A stretch of DNA of 64,000 bases, taken from NCBI GenBank assembly GCA_963920705.1, contig OY987231.1, positions 20,747,024-20,811,023 on the forward strand. Reading direction: 5' to 3'. The notes beneath the pieces are model-generated. The model did no database searches. It saw only the letters and a program-made list of their open reading frames with translations, and had not been told where the DNA came from. Both the position numbers and the translations under genes were made by a program. Within the stretch, counting starts at the first letter, position 1. Every line of letters begins with the position of its first letter. Shown here in pieces: positions 38,788 through 51,399 of this stretch. This DNA comes from Odiellus spinosus. Its lineage: Eukaryota > Arthropoda > Arachnida > Opiliones > Phalangiidae.

Positions 38788-39991
38788 TTCATTGCCGAAG
38801 TAAAAATATTTTCAAATGTGTTGAAAAGGATTTTTGTCCTCAGGCCCTAAACCTCCATCGAATTTGCATATAGGATTAACATTTAGCTATGTAAATGCTA
38901 TTCTTACGGTTCATGCATATATAAAACTAACACGGGTTGAATGGAAAATCTAGCACAGTTCATCTATATTCAAACCAGCGCTCTGAAAACCTAGCTCTAG
39001 GTGTTAAATATAAAATTTAATATTTATTCGCTACAGCATTATGAGAATTGTACTTGAATACTAGACTAGTGTTGAAGGGGGCGTTTTTAAAGGCTGCTTA
39101 TTTTAGAATTCGCGGCGACTTTTCGCTAATATTTCCAAAATATGAAATAATTTAAGATAGATTATTCTAAAATACCTATTACTGTTGCAAGTAAATATTA
39201 TTATATAAATATAATTTTTTTACAGGGAATTAATAGATAACCTGATGATCAAGCGTTATATGCAAATATGTTGAAAGTTCTTAGGTTTAAAAAATAATTC
39301 GTTTAAAAACTTATTTTTTTTATCTTATTACCTTTGAAACGGGCATGTAATAAGAATTATGATATGTATATCCGAGGTGTATATATATATATATGATTAA
39401 TCCAAATGTATTGGTATTTAAACACAGATTCAAAAACCGAAAACATTTTCATTACATTATTAATAATCCACTTCCTCGTATTATAATCATATCCCCAGAT
39501 AACGCACGGATGCAATCGATAACTTTCATCTTTAAATAAATATTAAAACTGTCCAACCAAAAAAGGAAAGTGATATTTCATAAAATAATCATGTTCTCGT
39601 CCCAGACAGAATACAAAAAAAAATAAAAAATCTTTGAATCGTAAGATTTTCTATGGCTGAATGGAGCTTACCTTGAACCGTATATGACCGTACGACTTTG
39701 GTAACGAGACACTCTTGTACAATTTTTGAGAAAAGCGTATCAACTAACTGAACAGCACCTCGAGAATATCATTTATGACTAAGAGATGAAATAATACTGA
39801 ACACCTTTCCCTTTTGACCAAAGTTAGAAAACCACTCTTGTAAAAAAATTACAGGAATTTTTAAGAAACAAGTTTTACCGAGTAAACAAGTTGATCGAGA
39901 CCTAATCTTTCAACGGTCTTCCTCGGAGCCGTTTTAAAGGACTAGTGACTACACTGAAGCCCAAAATTGAAATGAAACTCGCAACAATCTT
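38788..39991. other. Gene-free AT-rich DNA
   Basis: Only a short AT microsatellite (39381-39394) stands out. Confidence 0.4.
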
Positions 39992-39999
39992 GTAGGGAC

Positions 40000-40237
40000 C
40001 AGGGACGGAAATAAGCACAATTCACTGGTCATTGTCCGATAAATTTTCCAAATGTCCGATAACTTTTTATTTTTAAGAGGGGGTCACTGGACAAATGTCC
40101 GATAAAAAAAAGTACATTTCAATGCAAGAAATGTAGCATTGTCCGGTAATTTTGTTAAATGTCCGATAACTTCTGAATTTTTAAGGGGGGTTACTGGACA
40201 TTTGTCCAATAAGAAAAATTCCTTATTTCCGTCCCTG
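40000..40237. mobile_element. hAT-type MITE with 8-bp target duplication
   Basis: TIR CAGGGACGGAAATAAG and its complement, flanked by GTAGGGAC on both sides (39992-39999 and 40238-40245). The C-A-G-G-G end and 8-bp duplication are typical of hAT elements. Inside, a segment of about 105 bp built on ATGTCCGATAA is tandemly duplicated (about 40023-40128 and 40129-40235). Confidence 0.88.
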
Positions 40238-40679
40238 GTAGGGACTACTAACGGCGTCTGCTTACGTTCACGCTTAGAACCGAAGTTACAACCGCTTTGG
40301 AATTGTTGGTCATGAGTCAGTGATAAACCGCGTTCAAAGCGTTTTCTTCTAATTCAGTTCACAACTTAATGGACCTGAATCTAGTTTCTGTACAGTGCTG
40401 CCAGATGTTTTATGAGATCGTGTCTTTCGAAAATTTCAGACATTTAATAAAAAATATTTAGACGCAAAGCGTCGAAGTAATGAAACTAAACCAGAATTAG
40501 CGACTCAATGATTTTCGTGCCATTACAATTCTACGTTCTTGCAAAATAAATTAAATTTAACGGTAAAGAAAATGGCCTCAAGTGCATCGGAATTAAATTT
40601 TTGATGACTGAAGACTAAACTCAGTATCAATTTTTAAGCCTTGGCTGGTGTATTAAAGTGTGAGAAACGTAGTCTATAT
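40238..40679. other. Gene-free interval
   Basis: Nothing recognisable between the hAT-type MITE and family C copy 2. Confidence 0.4.
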
Positions 40680-40959
40680 CAAGGAGGATCAGAGAAGGAG
40701 AGGAAATGTGGGGCTGCGTTGAGTTAGAGAGAGAAGAGCCAACCTCCCACTCGGGTGGAAAGGGGGGATAGGAAATTCTCGAGGTAAACTGTTGTCACGT
40801 GGTCGCTAGCTAGCGCGTCTCATAAAGGATCCGTTTTACCCACGCGACAACATTTTACCACGAAACGTCTCTACCCCCGTTCTCCCAGAGTGGGAGTTTA
40901 GGCCGACGCAGTAGAACCGCGCCGTCCCCACATTTCCTCTCCTTCTCTGATCCTCCTTG
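40680..40959 (+). mobile_element. Foldback MITE family C, copy 2
   Basis: 280 bp, nearly identical to copy 1, with TIRs CAAGGAGGATC.../...GATCCTCCTTG and the 7-bp duplication TCTATAT on both sides. Confidence 0.95.
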
Positions 40960-41969
40960 TCTATATGCAAAACATCAGCCCCAACATTGTTTACTATATA
41001 GCTTCTAAATCGCTAACCCCTCGAGTTGTAATTCCAATGATTATGTTCAGCTTTCATGAGACTTCTCCTTTATACGTTAAATTCAAATAGGGTCGTACAC
41101 TGACTTATTACACGCCACAAATCTTATTTTAGCAACGAGATGGCGGCAACACTATAAGACAAGGATTATGTTTTGTAGGCGGGAACAAGCCGCCAGATAT
41201 ATCGGAAATTTAGAATGATTTCCAGACTATGGTTATTTAGATTTTAAAAAGGAGGCGTTTCTGATTGTGAATGAAGATACAAACAATGAAGCCTTTTTCT
41301 CGCTTAGAGATTAAATTAATGGTAGTTTGAGGGGAGATGATGTAGCCTCATTACATTTCTTTCACTACCTACGAATACTTTTTAAACACGCCGTGATGAA
41401 AGGTTTTAACTAAAATATAACGTTTTTATTACGATGATAAATTGATTTCGCGATTTATTAAATGGGAGGTTTTAAAAGATTCTGAGCAATGAAAAATTCA
41501 TGTCCCATTTAAAGAAAAATTTTAACAACTTTTAACTACGCGTAACTAAACGAAATTTGGTAATATTTTTCTTTGGGATGTAAATTTTACTACTTGGACA
41601 TTAAAAAAACTTTAGTTTTAATACTGATACACATTTTTTTTCCAAAGTTAAAAAGCTGAGCGGTTTTTGCGTTTGCCCATAAATAATTTGAAGAAAAAAT
41701 ATTCTAGTTATAAAGCTAATTAAACGAATAAAGGGGTAGTTTTTTTTTCTAAGAAAGCTGCAACATAAAATACAAGGTTAACACGCTCATTCTTTAATGG
41801 TTAGTCAGGTTCATAGCAGACGACCATAAAAAAACCTCCGATCCCTACAAATTGCCAATTCAAATTCTAGTCAGTTCCCATCCTACAGTGGTGCGAGCTA
41901 AACAACGATAATGTTTTACCAAGAGTACATAAAAAAACTCTCCCTAAGAGTATTGGTCTGTAATGTTAG
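40960..41969. other. Gene-free AT-rich DNA
   Basis: No supported gene or repeat ends. Confidence 0.4.
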
Positions 41970-42249
41970 CAAGAAGGATCAGATAAGGAGAGGAAATGTG
42001 GGGACGGCGCGGTTCCTACTGCGTCGGCCTAAAATCCCACTCTGGGAGAACGGGGGTAGAGACGTTTCGTGGTAAAATGTTGTCACGTGGGTAAAACGAA
42101 TCCTTTATGAGACGCGCTAGCTAGCGACCACGTGACAACAGTTTACCTCGAGAATTTCCTTTCCCCCTTTCCACCCGAGTGGGAGGTTGGCTCTTCTCTC
42201 TCTAACTCAACGCAGCCCCACATTTCCTCTCCTTATCTGATCCTTCTTG
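41970..42249 (-). mobile_element. Foldback MITE family C, copy 3
   Basis: 280 bp in the reverse orientation, TIR variant CAAGAAGGATCAGATAAGG, flanked by ATGTTAG on both sides. Both TIRs carry the same two changes relative to the other copies. Confidence 0.94.
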
Positions 42250-45200
42250 ATGTTAGGTATACGGTTACTGATCAATGAGTCCCCCTCTCTCAGGGGAGAA
42301 TAAGGCATTATGGGTCACCGGTAGAATACATTGGGCTTATAATTATTGGATGAAGAGAAATAACAAACCTGACGTTCATAAGCGCCCTCTAACGAAAAAC
42401 AGAGGCTGAAGTAAGTAACTAATAAAACCCAGGTGAGCGTCTGCCTAATTATCTACCCATAGCAGCGAGGTTTTGTTAAACCTCTTACTTTTTCGACAAA
42501 GGCGGATGCACATTGGTCAATTTTCATTTGTTTCAAGGGCGCGCGTCCCTAGACTTCAGTGTGCTTTAAGCTTTATAACGTGCTTCTATTAATTACCAGT
42601 CAGGTATTGTAATTCCACTTTTATCTATTAGGATACGTGTTCAGTAGTTAATAGATAGGAAATACCAAGCTTGGGTTACTATCGCTAGTTTCTATTTTCT
42701 TCCAAATGGGTCACAAAAAAGTTAAATATAATTTCCTTATGCCATGGCCATGATTTTTCTTTCCGAGTACCCGAAATATTATGGTGGCAAAGAACTTTAC
42801 TCTTTGGAAGGGTTTACATACACTCTTGGTTTTACCCATCAGATGAGAAAGTTCTAAACGGGACACAGGGCAATTGACCTCTGAACCACCTCCCATCTTC
42901 TAAAATCCAAAATATATATAAAAAAAAGGGGGGAAATTTTACTTTGTTGGCAGATATTTTACAAAATCTTTCTTTATATAATACGCCTTCTTTCCTCGTG
43001 CATCTATATCTGTACGTTATATCTCTCGGATGAAAAGGCATCGTTGATATATGTTTAAAACATGAATTTCCTTTCTATATTCTGATGGTTTAGGGTATAA
43101 AGTACCGCAAACCCTACGAAGAAGACACCACATCTTAAAAGCGATACTAGGCATCATGCAAAGTACGATTTTCCACGGAAACGAGTCCAAAAAACCGACT
43201 TTGAGATTCCTCCCTGACCTACTCTTAATAATATACGAAAAGATGATACTTTTTTTTTGTATTTATGAATATTTCGTGTATGTTCCTCTAAACTATATAA
43301 AGTTTTCTTTTGAATGAAATAATGCGGTCTCGTAAAAAAAAAAATTGTATATTGTAAAGATTTGCTTCCTGGCGTTGTTTGGGTCTGAGCGCGAGTATAG
43401 GCTTACATCATCCAATGTCTTTTGTATAAGAAAACTCGATTTGGTTTCCTTTTGAATAGAAAGTGGAAAGAAAAAGAGGTTTGTAGATTTTAAAGAAGGC
43501 TCGAGGGTCAAGTTAAGGCGACAATGTTACCGGCATACTAATCGCGCATATATGACTACGATTAGCATCAAATTTGCGAAATTTCATTAAAATAGGCTTC
43601 AGAGAACATCGAAATTACCAAGACAAAAGATTCGTGCCTCAAACCATGAATTTGTTCCTTCAAATAAAATGAAGGTCCCGATTTGTTACAGAAGTTTAAA
43701 AGAAGATCTAATTAACTATTCTTTCTTTAACTATATAGCCGAAATTGGCTTTTCTTCCGAGTAACACGTTTCGATGCGTTTGAGATAAAACCACTATACG
43801 TTGTGTCTCGATGGCCGATTGTAACAACCGAATTTCAAGGATAATTGTTTTGTATTCTATACCAGAAGGACAAATTAGTAGAAGAAGGGTTAGACTAAAT
43901 CTATGTAACTGTAAACAAAGTCTGACCAACCACAAAAAATGCTGGACAAACTTAGCACCATGTTATACACAATAAATCGAATTACCACTCAAATGATGGT
44001 TAATTTTGAACAAGGGGTTATATAACCACTTCCATAAAATCTGTACAACGATTACCTAACTGACTGCGGCCTTTGGAAATTCTAAATATGTACTCGGTCA
44101 AAGCTATAGGTTTGGATATATCGAACAGTCCCTTGACCTTTGTTTTAAGACGGTAAAATTTTTACGGGGGTGAAAAAGATCTGTTCAGCAGTGCAGTAAA
44201 GTTGGTTAAACTTAAGTTAAAACGATTAGAGTGATACCCATCCCTAGATTATCCATGTGGGCAACAGACTATGGACCCCGTGCCCCTATATAGACCTAAA
44301 CATGTCTAAAGGGAGAGGGTCCCCAAAACTTGCATTGCCTAGGGGTTAATTTGCATATGGTCCTTGCCTTAATATTAAATAACGAACTTTTCGTGATTAA
44401 CAGTGTACTCATTTTCTCCTTAATCATTACCAAAAGTCGTTGTCAACGGTTCAATAAGGTTTAATATCGTGTATCAATCCGCATCAGCGTTTCTCATTAT
44501 GCAAACTGGTACTAACAACCGTCTCGCATATCCTAATCACTATAAGTATAGAATTTTTTACGCCATGATGTTTCCAAGAAACTTAAATCAGATAGTGGCA
44601 GGATTTAACCACTAGGATCGTGACCCCGATATAACTTTAAAAGCCACCATGGGCGCTGTTTTATTTTAATAAAAATCGTCTAGGTTCTTCAAGGTCCTAA
44701 AGTTTAAGGTTTAAGTAATAGAGGGAGTCGAATAAGGGCACCCATGACATGAGAACATAAAGGAAAATTTATTCCACGATTAAAAAAAACTTATCCTAAG
44801 ACGGGGCAAAAAGCAGACCATAGTTGAGACAACCGAGAGAAGGCTACGAATATTTTAAAAATTCAACCTCTGTTAAGTGTTTTACTAATTGCTCGTAGTA
44901 CGATGGACAAAATTTATATCCAACGGTATAATAGAGCTCCCCCGCCTTCGGTTAAAGAGTGAAACAGCCCGATATTTCAGGCGTTTTCGTTAAAACTATC
45001 GTCCTAAAAAGGGGTTATGAGGGACTCGAGAGAAAAAGAAAAGAATAGCATCGTCTAAAAGGCGCTATAAACTTTCCCTTTTATCTTTAAGCCGTGGGTG
45101 TGTCATGCTTCCGAAAAATTACGAACGAACAGTGTATCCCACGCTTTATTTAGGGCTGTAAATATTTTTATTTGATACGATTTAAAGAGAAAACAACTCT

Positions 45201-45274
45201 AGAACAAGTATGGGAAAGGCTCTCTATACAGTATGTAGTAGATAATATTCACTAAATTGCTCGTAACGCCCATC
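42250..45274. other. Gene-free interval with weak minus-strand open frames
   Basis: Frames at 42711-42896, 42832-43041, 43293-43511 and 43708-43935 (all minus) are open for 60-75 codons. I could assign none to a family. They may be chance, or remnants of something decayed beyond reading. Confidence 0.35.
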
Positions 45275-45764
45275 AAGTTTAGCGAAGAATTTATATCCCA
45301 AACTATCGTTTTTGACAGGAAAAACCGAGTGCTAAAATAATGAGAAAAACAATAATATAACTCACCAAAAATATTTCGTTATTTTATAATCAATTTCCAA
45401 AGTTCCGATGCTAAGCCTAGGCTGCCTAGCTCGGTGAACTAGGCTAGCACGACCTGTATTTGTTTTAATATTCGCGGCTGTTCTTGTCGCCAATCACGAG
45501 CGAGTACGCGTATTTTAAAAATACGCGTACTCGCTCGTGATTGGCGACTAGATCAGACGGGAATATAAAAAAAAATACGGCTCGTGTTCGCCTAGTTCGC
45601 CGAGCTAGGCAGCCAAGGCTTAGCATCTGCAAGTTTCGGAACTTTGGAAATTGATTATAAAATAACGAAATATTTTTGGTGAGTTATATTATTGTTTTTC
45701 TCATTATTTTAGCATTCTTAATCGATTAAAAATCGGTAGTTTTGGCCTTTCATCCTCCCTTTAA
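45275..45764. mobile_element. Long near-perfect palindrome, TTAA foldback element (family D-like end)
   Basis: About 190 bp on each side of a centre near 45516 are almost exact complements: GCTAAAATAATGAGAAAAAC at the left against its complement at the right, and TGGAAATTGATTATAAAA likewise. The centre is ACGCGTATTTTAAAAATACG. The right end CATCCTCCCT|TTAA resembles family D; the left end is decayed. Noncoding. Confidence 0.8.
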
Positions 45765-46328
45765 ATTCGATTGGGATACGATAGTGTGAACATAGCTATT
45801 TGATTTTTTACTAGTTTATCGATGTTTTTGATTTATTAAAATTGTTTTATATTTTATTACTTTAACCACACAAAATTGTGAGGTGAAACTAAAAAGGTTT
45901 TTGTGGAAAACGTATCTTTGTTGAAACGTTTTACATATAAATTTGATCGAAAGCGATGATAGCGCTCAAATTTGTGTGGAGGCACGTACAGAAACAAAAA
46001 ATATATCTTTTTGGTATACAAATTTAGAATGAAAAGTTTCACGTAGCCTACGTAACACTATGAAACTAATTTAAAATTTCGGGCGTAATGTCAAAGTTAT
46101 CCATCAAATATACGCTTATTTTATAGAGTATTGTTGATATACAGAAATGTGTCAAAAAAAATTAAAGCAGACCTATTTACCGTACGACCCTGAGTTTGAG
46201 AAAATAATGAATTGTAAAATAATAATGATAATGAAGTTTTAAAATAAAATATTATGGAAAACAATTCAAGGTTTTATATCCTTAGTCACAAAAGCTAATT
46301 TCCTATTATATACCTGTTTAATGAACGC
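45765..46328. other. Gene-free AT-rich DNA
   Basis: A minus-strand open frame at 45857-46042 has no recognisable features. Confidence 0.4.
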
Positions 46329-46933
46329 TTAAGGTTGGGTGAAAAGAAAAATTAATATCTTTGTCAATTCCAAAAATTAAGTCTGGCCGCAAATACAAAT
46401 ATGCATATGGGTCTAATTAGGCTTAATTTGAAATTAAAAAAACTAATCTTAATTCCTAAATTGAGTGCGAAGATGAAAATTGATTATTTTACTTTAACTT
46501 CTGCGGTCATTTTAGTTAGATATATTTTTTAATCATTTTTAACGATCTTTCCTTTATGTTATTCTACTAATTATAAGACCTACCCGCGTAGTTAATCATT
46601 CAGGAAATACGTTCCAGTGATTTTAAAAATCAAAATAGATCCAGATTTCATTGATCTCGCATTCCAACCAATCGTATAACGCCCTGCCTTCCAGCGAACA
46701 AAATACTGGTGGCAGTCTCAATGTCGCGCGCAACATCTCGCGCTACAATTGCGCTCAACATAGCGCGTGCCACGGACATTTTGTTCTCTGGAAGGCAGGG
46801 CGTTATATTATTGGTTGGAGTGATCAGATCATGGAAATCTGGATCTATTTTGATTTTTAAAACCAATGGGAGATATAATAAGTAGAAGAACTGATAAAAA
46901 AACACTTGATTTTCCTCTTAGCCCTCCCTTTAA
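46329..46933. mobile_element. TTAA MITE family D copy interrupted by a palindromic MITE
   Basis: Left end TTAA|GGTTGGGTGAAAAGAAAAAT, right end TTGATTTTCCTCTTAGCCCT followed by CCCT|TTAA. The middle is occupied by element E (46623-46860). Confidence 0.6.
46623..46860. mobile_element. Palindromic TTAA MITE, family E
   Basis: TTAA|AAATCAAAATAGATCCAG at the left and its complement before TTAA at the right, 238 bp. The second inner arm also pairs (AACGCCCTGCCTTCCAG against CTGGAAGGCAGGGCGTT). Two short open frames, one on each strand, cover it and are by-products of the palindrome. Confidence 0.88.
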
Positions 46934-47512
46934 TAGAGCTACCAAAGTCGGTCAGCGTGAAGTAAAGCGACTTCCGTTCTTTCATGTACATAATATAATA
47001 CATAATTTGAAGAAGAAAGAAAAATGTAAGCCATTATATACCAATGACACGTACGATACGAGATATAGAAGGTATAAGATTATTAATCTTTATATTTAGT
47101 TTCGCGGCCTAAAAGAAATTACGAGTGTATAAAGCTCACGACTTTCCCAGACTTCCTTCTGATCTTCCTAGTAAAAGGAACATATCGCCTTACAGATAGT
47201 ATTAAGGATTAAAGATACAAATCCCGTATTAAGTCTTATAGCCTCAGTGTAATCTAATCCTACATTCTTTTCATCTAGTTTTAGCGCTTTTTTTATCCGT
47301 GCTTTAATTCTTGCGCTATTTCAGTGAATGCAAGACTGCAATCTTGAGAAAAATCAATTTTTTTCAAGCTGATTTAGCAAAAAAAAAAAGGTTTTTTTTT
47401 TGGAGGAGATATAAGATCTTAAACTGGTCAGACTTTTAGAAAGTTTGTCCAATGACTCACGAAGAATAAGCTTCTTGAAACTTCCATATTTATTGCAATA
47501 CGTCTTTCAGTA
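46934..47512. other. Gene-free AT-rich DNA
   Basis: Nothing recognisable. Confidence 0.4.
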
Positions 47513-47965
47513 AAGCTACGATCACACAAGCATTTCTTAATCGATTTGAAACGGTAAAATCAAATCGATATTGAAATCGTCAGGAATCGTCACACGTTCA
47601 CGCATGATCTTTATAAATCGATTTATTGTAGCTTCGGTTCTTGAAACTGGTTCCCGAAGCAGTTTCCAGAAATCGAATCAAATCGATACGAGAAAAGGTG
47701 GTTTCTCATAAGCTACGTTCACACTTGACAATTTGGAACCGTTTTCAAACAGTTTCGAGTGTTCAAATCGACTTTTTTATATATTACTTTTGTTTCTTGA
47801 TCAAAGGTCTACAAGGGTGACCCCAAAATTTTATAATTTGACCTTTCCAAAACGGTTTAAAATGATTTCAAAGTCTGTAGTGTGAACGCGGCTATACACA
47901 CGACTCTGGCGAAACGTTTCGAAACGGGTTAAATGGATTCCAAGGTCTAGTATGAAAGTAGCTTA
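47513..47965. mobile_element. Nested TIR elements with AGCTACGTTCACACT-type ends
   Basis: The outer pair is AGCTACGATCACACAAGC near 47515 and TAGTATGAAAGTAGCTT near 47949. The inner pair is AGCTACGTTCACACTTG (about 47710) and TAGTGTGAACGCGGCT (about 47879). Both contain degenerate (AA)CGGTTT / TCGAAAC motifs. The pattern suggests two related MITEs, one inside the other. The duplication length is unclear. Confidence 0.5.
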
Positions 47966-48239
47966 AGTTTCGTGATAAACGTATTTTTTTCAATCAAATA
48001 TATGTTTTTTGGGGTAAAAAATTGATCATATTTTTATTCTTTCTCGATAACCATAAATAAATCATTTGTATCAAGAATAACCAACGTTTTGGAAAGAAAA
48101 AAAATGCCAAATCTATTTGTAATTACATCATCAGCTAGAGAAAACGTTATTTGTGTCTGGATGATTTCTTTCCGCACCCTTATTAAATATTTACGACAGT
48201 AAATGGCATAGAAAGAATTCCTTCATTTCAGATCCATCA

Positions 48240-48997
48240 TATAGGGAGTCAGCAGAGATCTGGTAGTGACGTCACGTTATTTGAAACTTACTTTCGCGGG
48301 GCAATTCAAAGCGCCACCTAGTAGACAAAAATATACATTTTTTCCCTTACTCCCACCCACCGCCCAGCTTTACGCCATCTTGGACCCTTGATAAAGAAAA
48401 GAATAACTCGGCAGTGCATGACCAGAGGTTAAGGAATGGTTAGGGCGTGTTGTTTAAGAAGCTGTAAAAGCATTAGCACGAAAGAGAAGCTTAGTTTCTT
48501 TAGAATACCGTGTGTGATAAACAATCAAGGTACGAAATGCCAAGAGTTATCTCGGAAACGACGTCATCTGTGGCTCAGAAAGCTAAGCCTTGGACCAGAT
48601 TTAATAACACAGTATACCAGAGTTTGTTCTAAACATTTTATCTCAGGTAAATTAATAAATATATGTTATATAAACATTGTTATTAAATGGATAAACTTTA
48701 GGTGTACCTTCAAAACTTTATGATCAATATAAAATATTTATAAAACTTATTTTTTCTCTGTACCTTTTTTTAATGTCTTCATTTAAGGTTTCAAAATAAC
48801 TTAGTTTGCACTGCTTAACATCTAAATTAGCAGCCTCAGTAATCACGACGCTCCATCAAAATGGCGGCCTAAAAAAATTCAAAATTTAGCAGACTGGCGC
48901 CGTTGTCTTAAGTAAATCTAACTAGATGGCGCTACTATACTCTCAGCTTATGACGTATGATATTTTTTTTGGGGTCCCTAAGTGCTGACTCCCTATA
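48240..48997 (+). mobile_element. Short TIR element enclosing a THAP exon
   Basis: TATAGGGAGTCAGCA at 48240-48254 has its exact complement at 48983-48997. The 758 bp between include a THAP zinc-finger exon on the plus strand. THAP domains are found in P-element-type transposases, so this may be an internally deleted relative. The ends are self-complementary (TATA), so the target duplication cannot be read with certainty. Confidence 0.7.
48436..48646 (+). CDS. THAP-type zinc finger exon (partial)
   Basis: A 70-residue C2CH THAP domain beginning MVRACCLRSCKS. Zinc ligands are Cys5 or Cys6, Cys10, Cys64 and His67 (VCSKHF). Pro25 of SFFRIP and Trp46, both near-invariant in the family, are present, as is Phe68. 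The frame ends at a good donor (TCAG|GTAAAT) in phase 1; without splicing it would run only 25 codons further. Such domains bind short DNA motifs. No following exon with a transposase core is visible before the element's right end, so only the DNA-binding part is left. Confidence 0.75.
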
Positions 48998-49403
48998 ATA
49001 AAAAAGTAACCTTTCCTTGCCAAGGACTGCCTAGCTACTTAAAAGCTGCTGAATATTTAAACAGGCTTTAATTTTTTTATGTATAGATTCCAACCTTCAT
49101 TCGACGCCGCGTCTATACGGCTCTTATTCGACCTTAAAACGTTCGGTATTGACCAAACATCTCCAGCCTTATTTAACCGTTAACAAGGCATATGATTGAT
49201 CATGGTCATTTTCTCTAATATTCAAAGGGAAAGTATCATATCTAAAAAAAGGGGGAGACTAATTCATTTTTGTTTTATTTAGTGCTCAGAATCGGATAAC
49301 CAATCTTCTGTGATTCGTATTTTTTAACATATTTTATATTCGAATAGTTGCTATCATAATATAGGAGGAGCTTACTTAGGGACGTCATCAACTAACGTAA
49401 TAG
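48998..49403. other. Gene-free interval
   Basis: Nothing recognisable. Confidence 0.4.
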
Positions 49404-49740
49404 CAGAAGCCGATGAAACCCTCCTTTGAAGTCTACTACTCCAATGTTCCATATAGCGCTCCTCTCTGTATGGGTAAAATTCCCAATTTTACGAGTTAGA
49501 AGGGGTCCTACTTCATCCCCCCTGTCTACGGAAAATTGGAAATTCTCTCTCTCCACGAACGACGACGTTTTTTTGACGAACTTCAAGGCTGCTAGAGATA
49601 TTCGCTCGACGAGCTCCCGCTCCGAAAACATCTACCGTTAGGAGGCGTACGAATCGCGCCTTTTGAGAGTAACCCATACAGAGAGGGGTAGACAAGACCC
49701 GGGAGTAATAGACTTCAAAGGAAGGTTTCATCGGCTTCTG
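49404..49740 (+). mobile_element. Foldback MITE family B, copy 5
   Basis: 337 bp with family TIRs, flanked by GTAATAG on both sides. Very close to copy 2 in sequence. Confidence 0.95.
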
Positions 49741-50691
49741 GTAATAGTTTGAAAAGCTCATAGCGCTTCTGAGCACCGAGCATTTATTAAGCTCTCATGG
49801 TTGGGTCTCTCCCGGGTGACTTCTGAGCCGTCTGACCCCTATCGTTTTATGAAAACGGAAATAACTGTGTTTAACCTTAACGCCACGTGATTTCGTGACG
49901 TAGTTAGCAACATTCGAACAAGATATCGCAGTCGCACCCACAAGTTCTTTTATAATATCAACTATATTGATTGTTGGTGAGTAAAAACGCAATTACGGGA
50001 TTATTCGAACATAAAATAATTAACGATCCTGCTTCTTTATGGTTAAAAAAAGGTTTTTAGGCGTAATGGTACCTTTCCAATCCTTCTTGTTACAATATAC
50101 CTGATGTAGAGGTACAGGTTCGTTGAGGGAAAGCTAGAGATTAGTAGAGTGGCTGAAACAGCGTTTTTTTTGGGCTTAATCGATATCCCACGAGACACCT
50201 TCATTATTCGACTAAAAGTATACCTGTGACATCTAAGTCTGAAAAAGACACAGAAAGTAACTAGGTTTTTGTTTGGTAAATTTATGCAGCAAGATAAGGA
50301 GGTTCACTAATGTCTGTGGCATTAATCAGTGACATCTGTCACAATGGTATCCCCCCACCCCGGTTACACGAGTCGATAGACAAAGAATAAGAACGAACAT
50401 AGAACAAGTCCCACCTGTCAAACATTGGGGCGAGCTACGATTTTTAGTTTACAATTCAATAGGTCGTAAAAATTGTACATGACAGAACAGTATATACTTT
50501 CCGCCCAGCTTCGATAGATTTTGATCTTTATTTTCCAATATTTTTTGCTCTCATAAATACACCCAACTTAAGAAATCCCTACAACATCATTTTTGGGGAC
50601 TATAACCTTTCAAAAGATTTAGAGATCACCTAAACAGGATATAGTTATAAAGAGCTTATCCTTTACTACCAGATTTCACCCGTGCACGGAG
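49741..50691. other. Gene-free AT-rich DNA
   Basis: Nothing recognisable; the open frame at 49795-49992 (minus) has no features. Confidence 0.4.
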
Positions 50692-51099
50692 TTAAAGTGA
50701 TTCTTTCACCAATTTAGTTTTAAAGAAAAAAAATTGTTTTTTATCGTTTCTACAATTAAAAAAATACTTATTCAGTAAATTAAAATAGCTACTGTCTGCA
50801 AGAATACCAATCATTTTACAGAAGCCGAGTTGTCCTTACATAACTATTATAAAGTCAAACTGATTCGTTGACGTTGTCACGTGATATGGTTTCTTTCATG
50901 AAACTAGTTAATAAAGATGGTTCTACCTTTCATTTTAAACTTAATCGTATATTTTACCGTCTTTCTACGTCATAAAGCGGAAAAATTCGAATTTGTGTAT
51001 TTTTTTATTTTTAAGTGTCAACCCAAAGCATGCATAAAATTTCGAATTAAAAAATTAATTCAAGGATCTTCGACAAAAGTGATGAGAGGATCACTTTAA
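50692..51099. mobile_element. TTAA MITE related to family A
   Basis: TTAA|AGTGATTCTTTCA at the left pairs with TGAGAGGATCACT|TTAA at the right (two differences), 408 bp. Contains one short AT-rich open frame without features. Confidence 0.65.
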
Positions 51100-51399
51100 A
51101 AAGTGCACAGTTATAATTTTTTCGACTTCAAAAATATTGGGTGTAGGTGAATATAAATTTTGGTGGTGTTCTTCTATTTTCGAAAGCAAAATTTAAGATT
51201 TTCAGGTTGAATACATCATGTGTGCGTAGGGAATAGGGATAAGGGTTCCTTCCAAAATTATACAGATACGTTTTCTCTGGAAGGTTTTTTTTTTATGTGA
51301 ATATTTTTCTCAGCTCGAAAGGCGTTGTTGACGTTTTGCCTCAGTTTTTGACACTTTTATGTATAAAAATTAGGAAAAACATCACTCACGGAAACTTTA

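Noticed and set aside
43708-43935. Minus-strand 75-codon frame that reads protein-like
   Set aside because: No recognisable motif and no supporting frames beside it; kept only as a note in the gene-free interval.
46648-46905. Overlapping open frames on both strands
   Set aside because: They cover the palindromic family E element and are produced by its symmetry.
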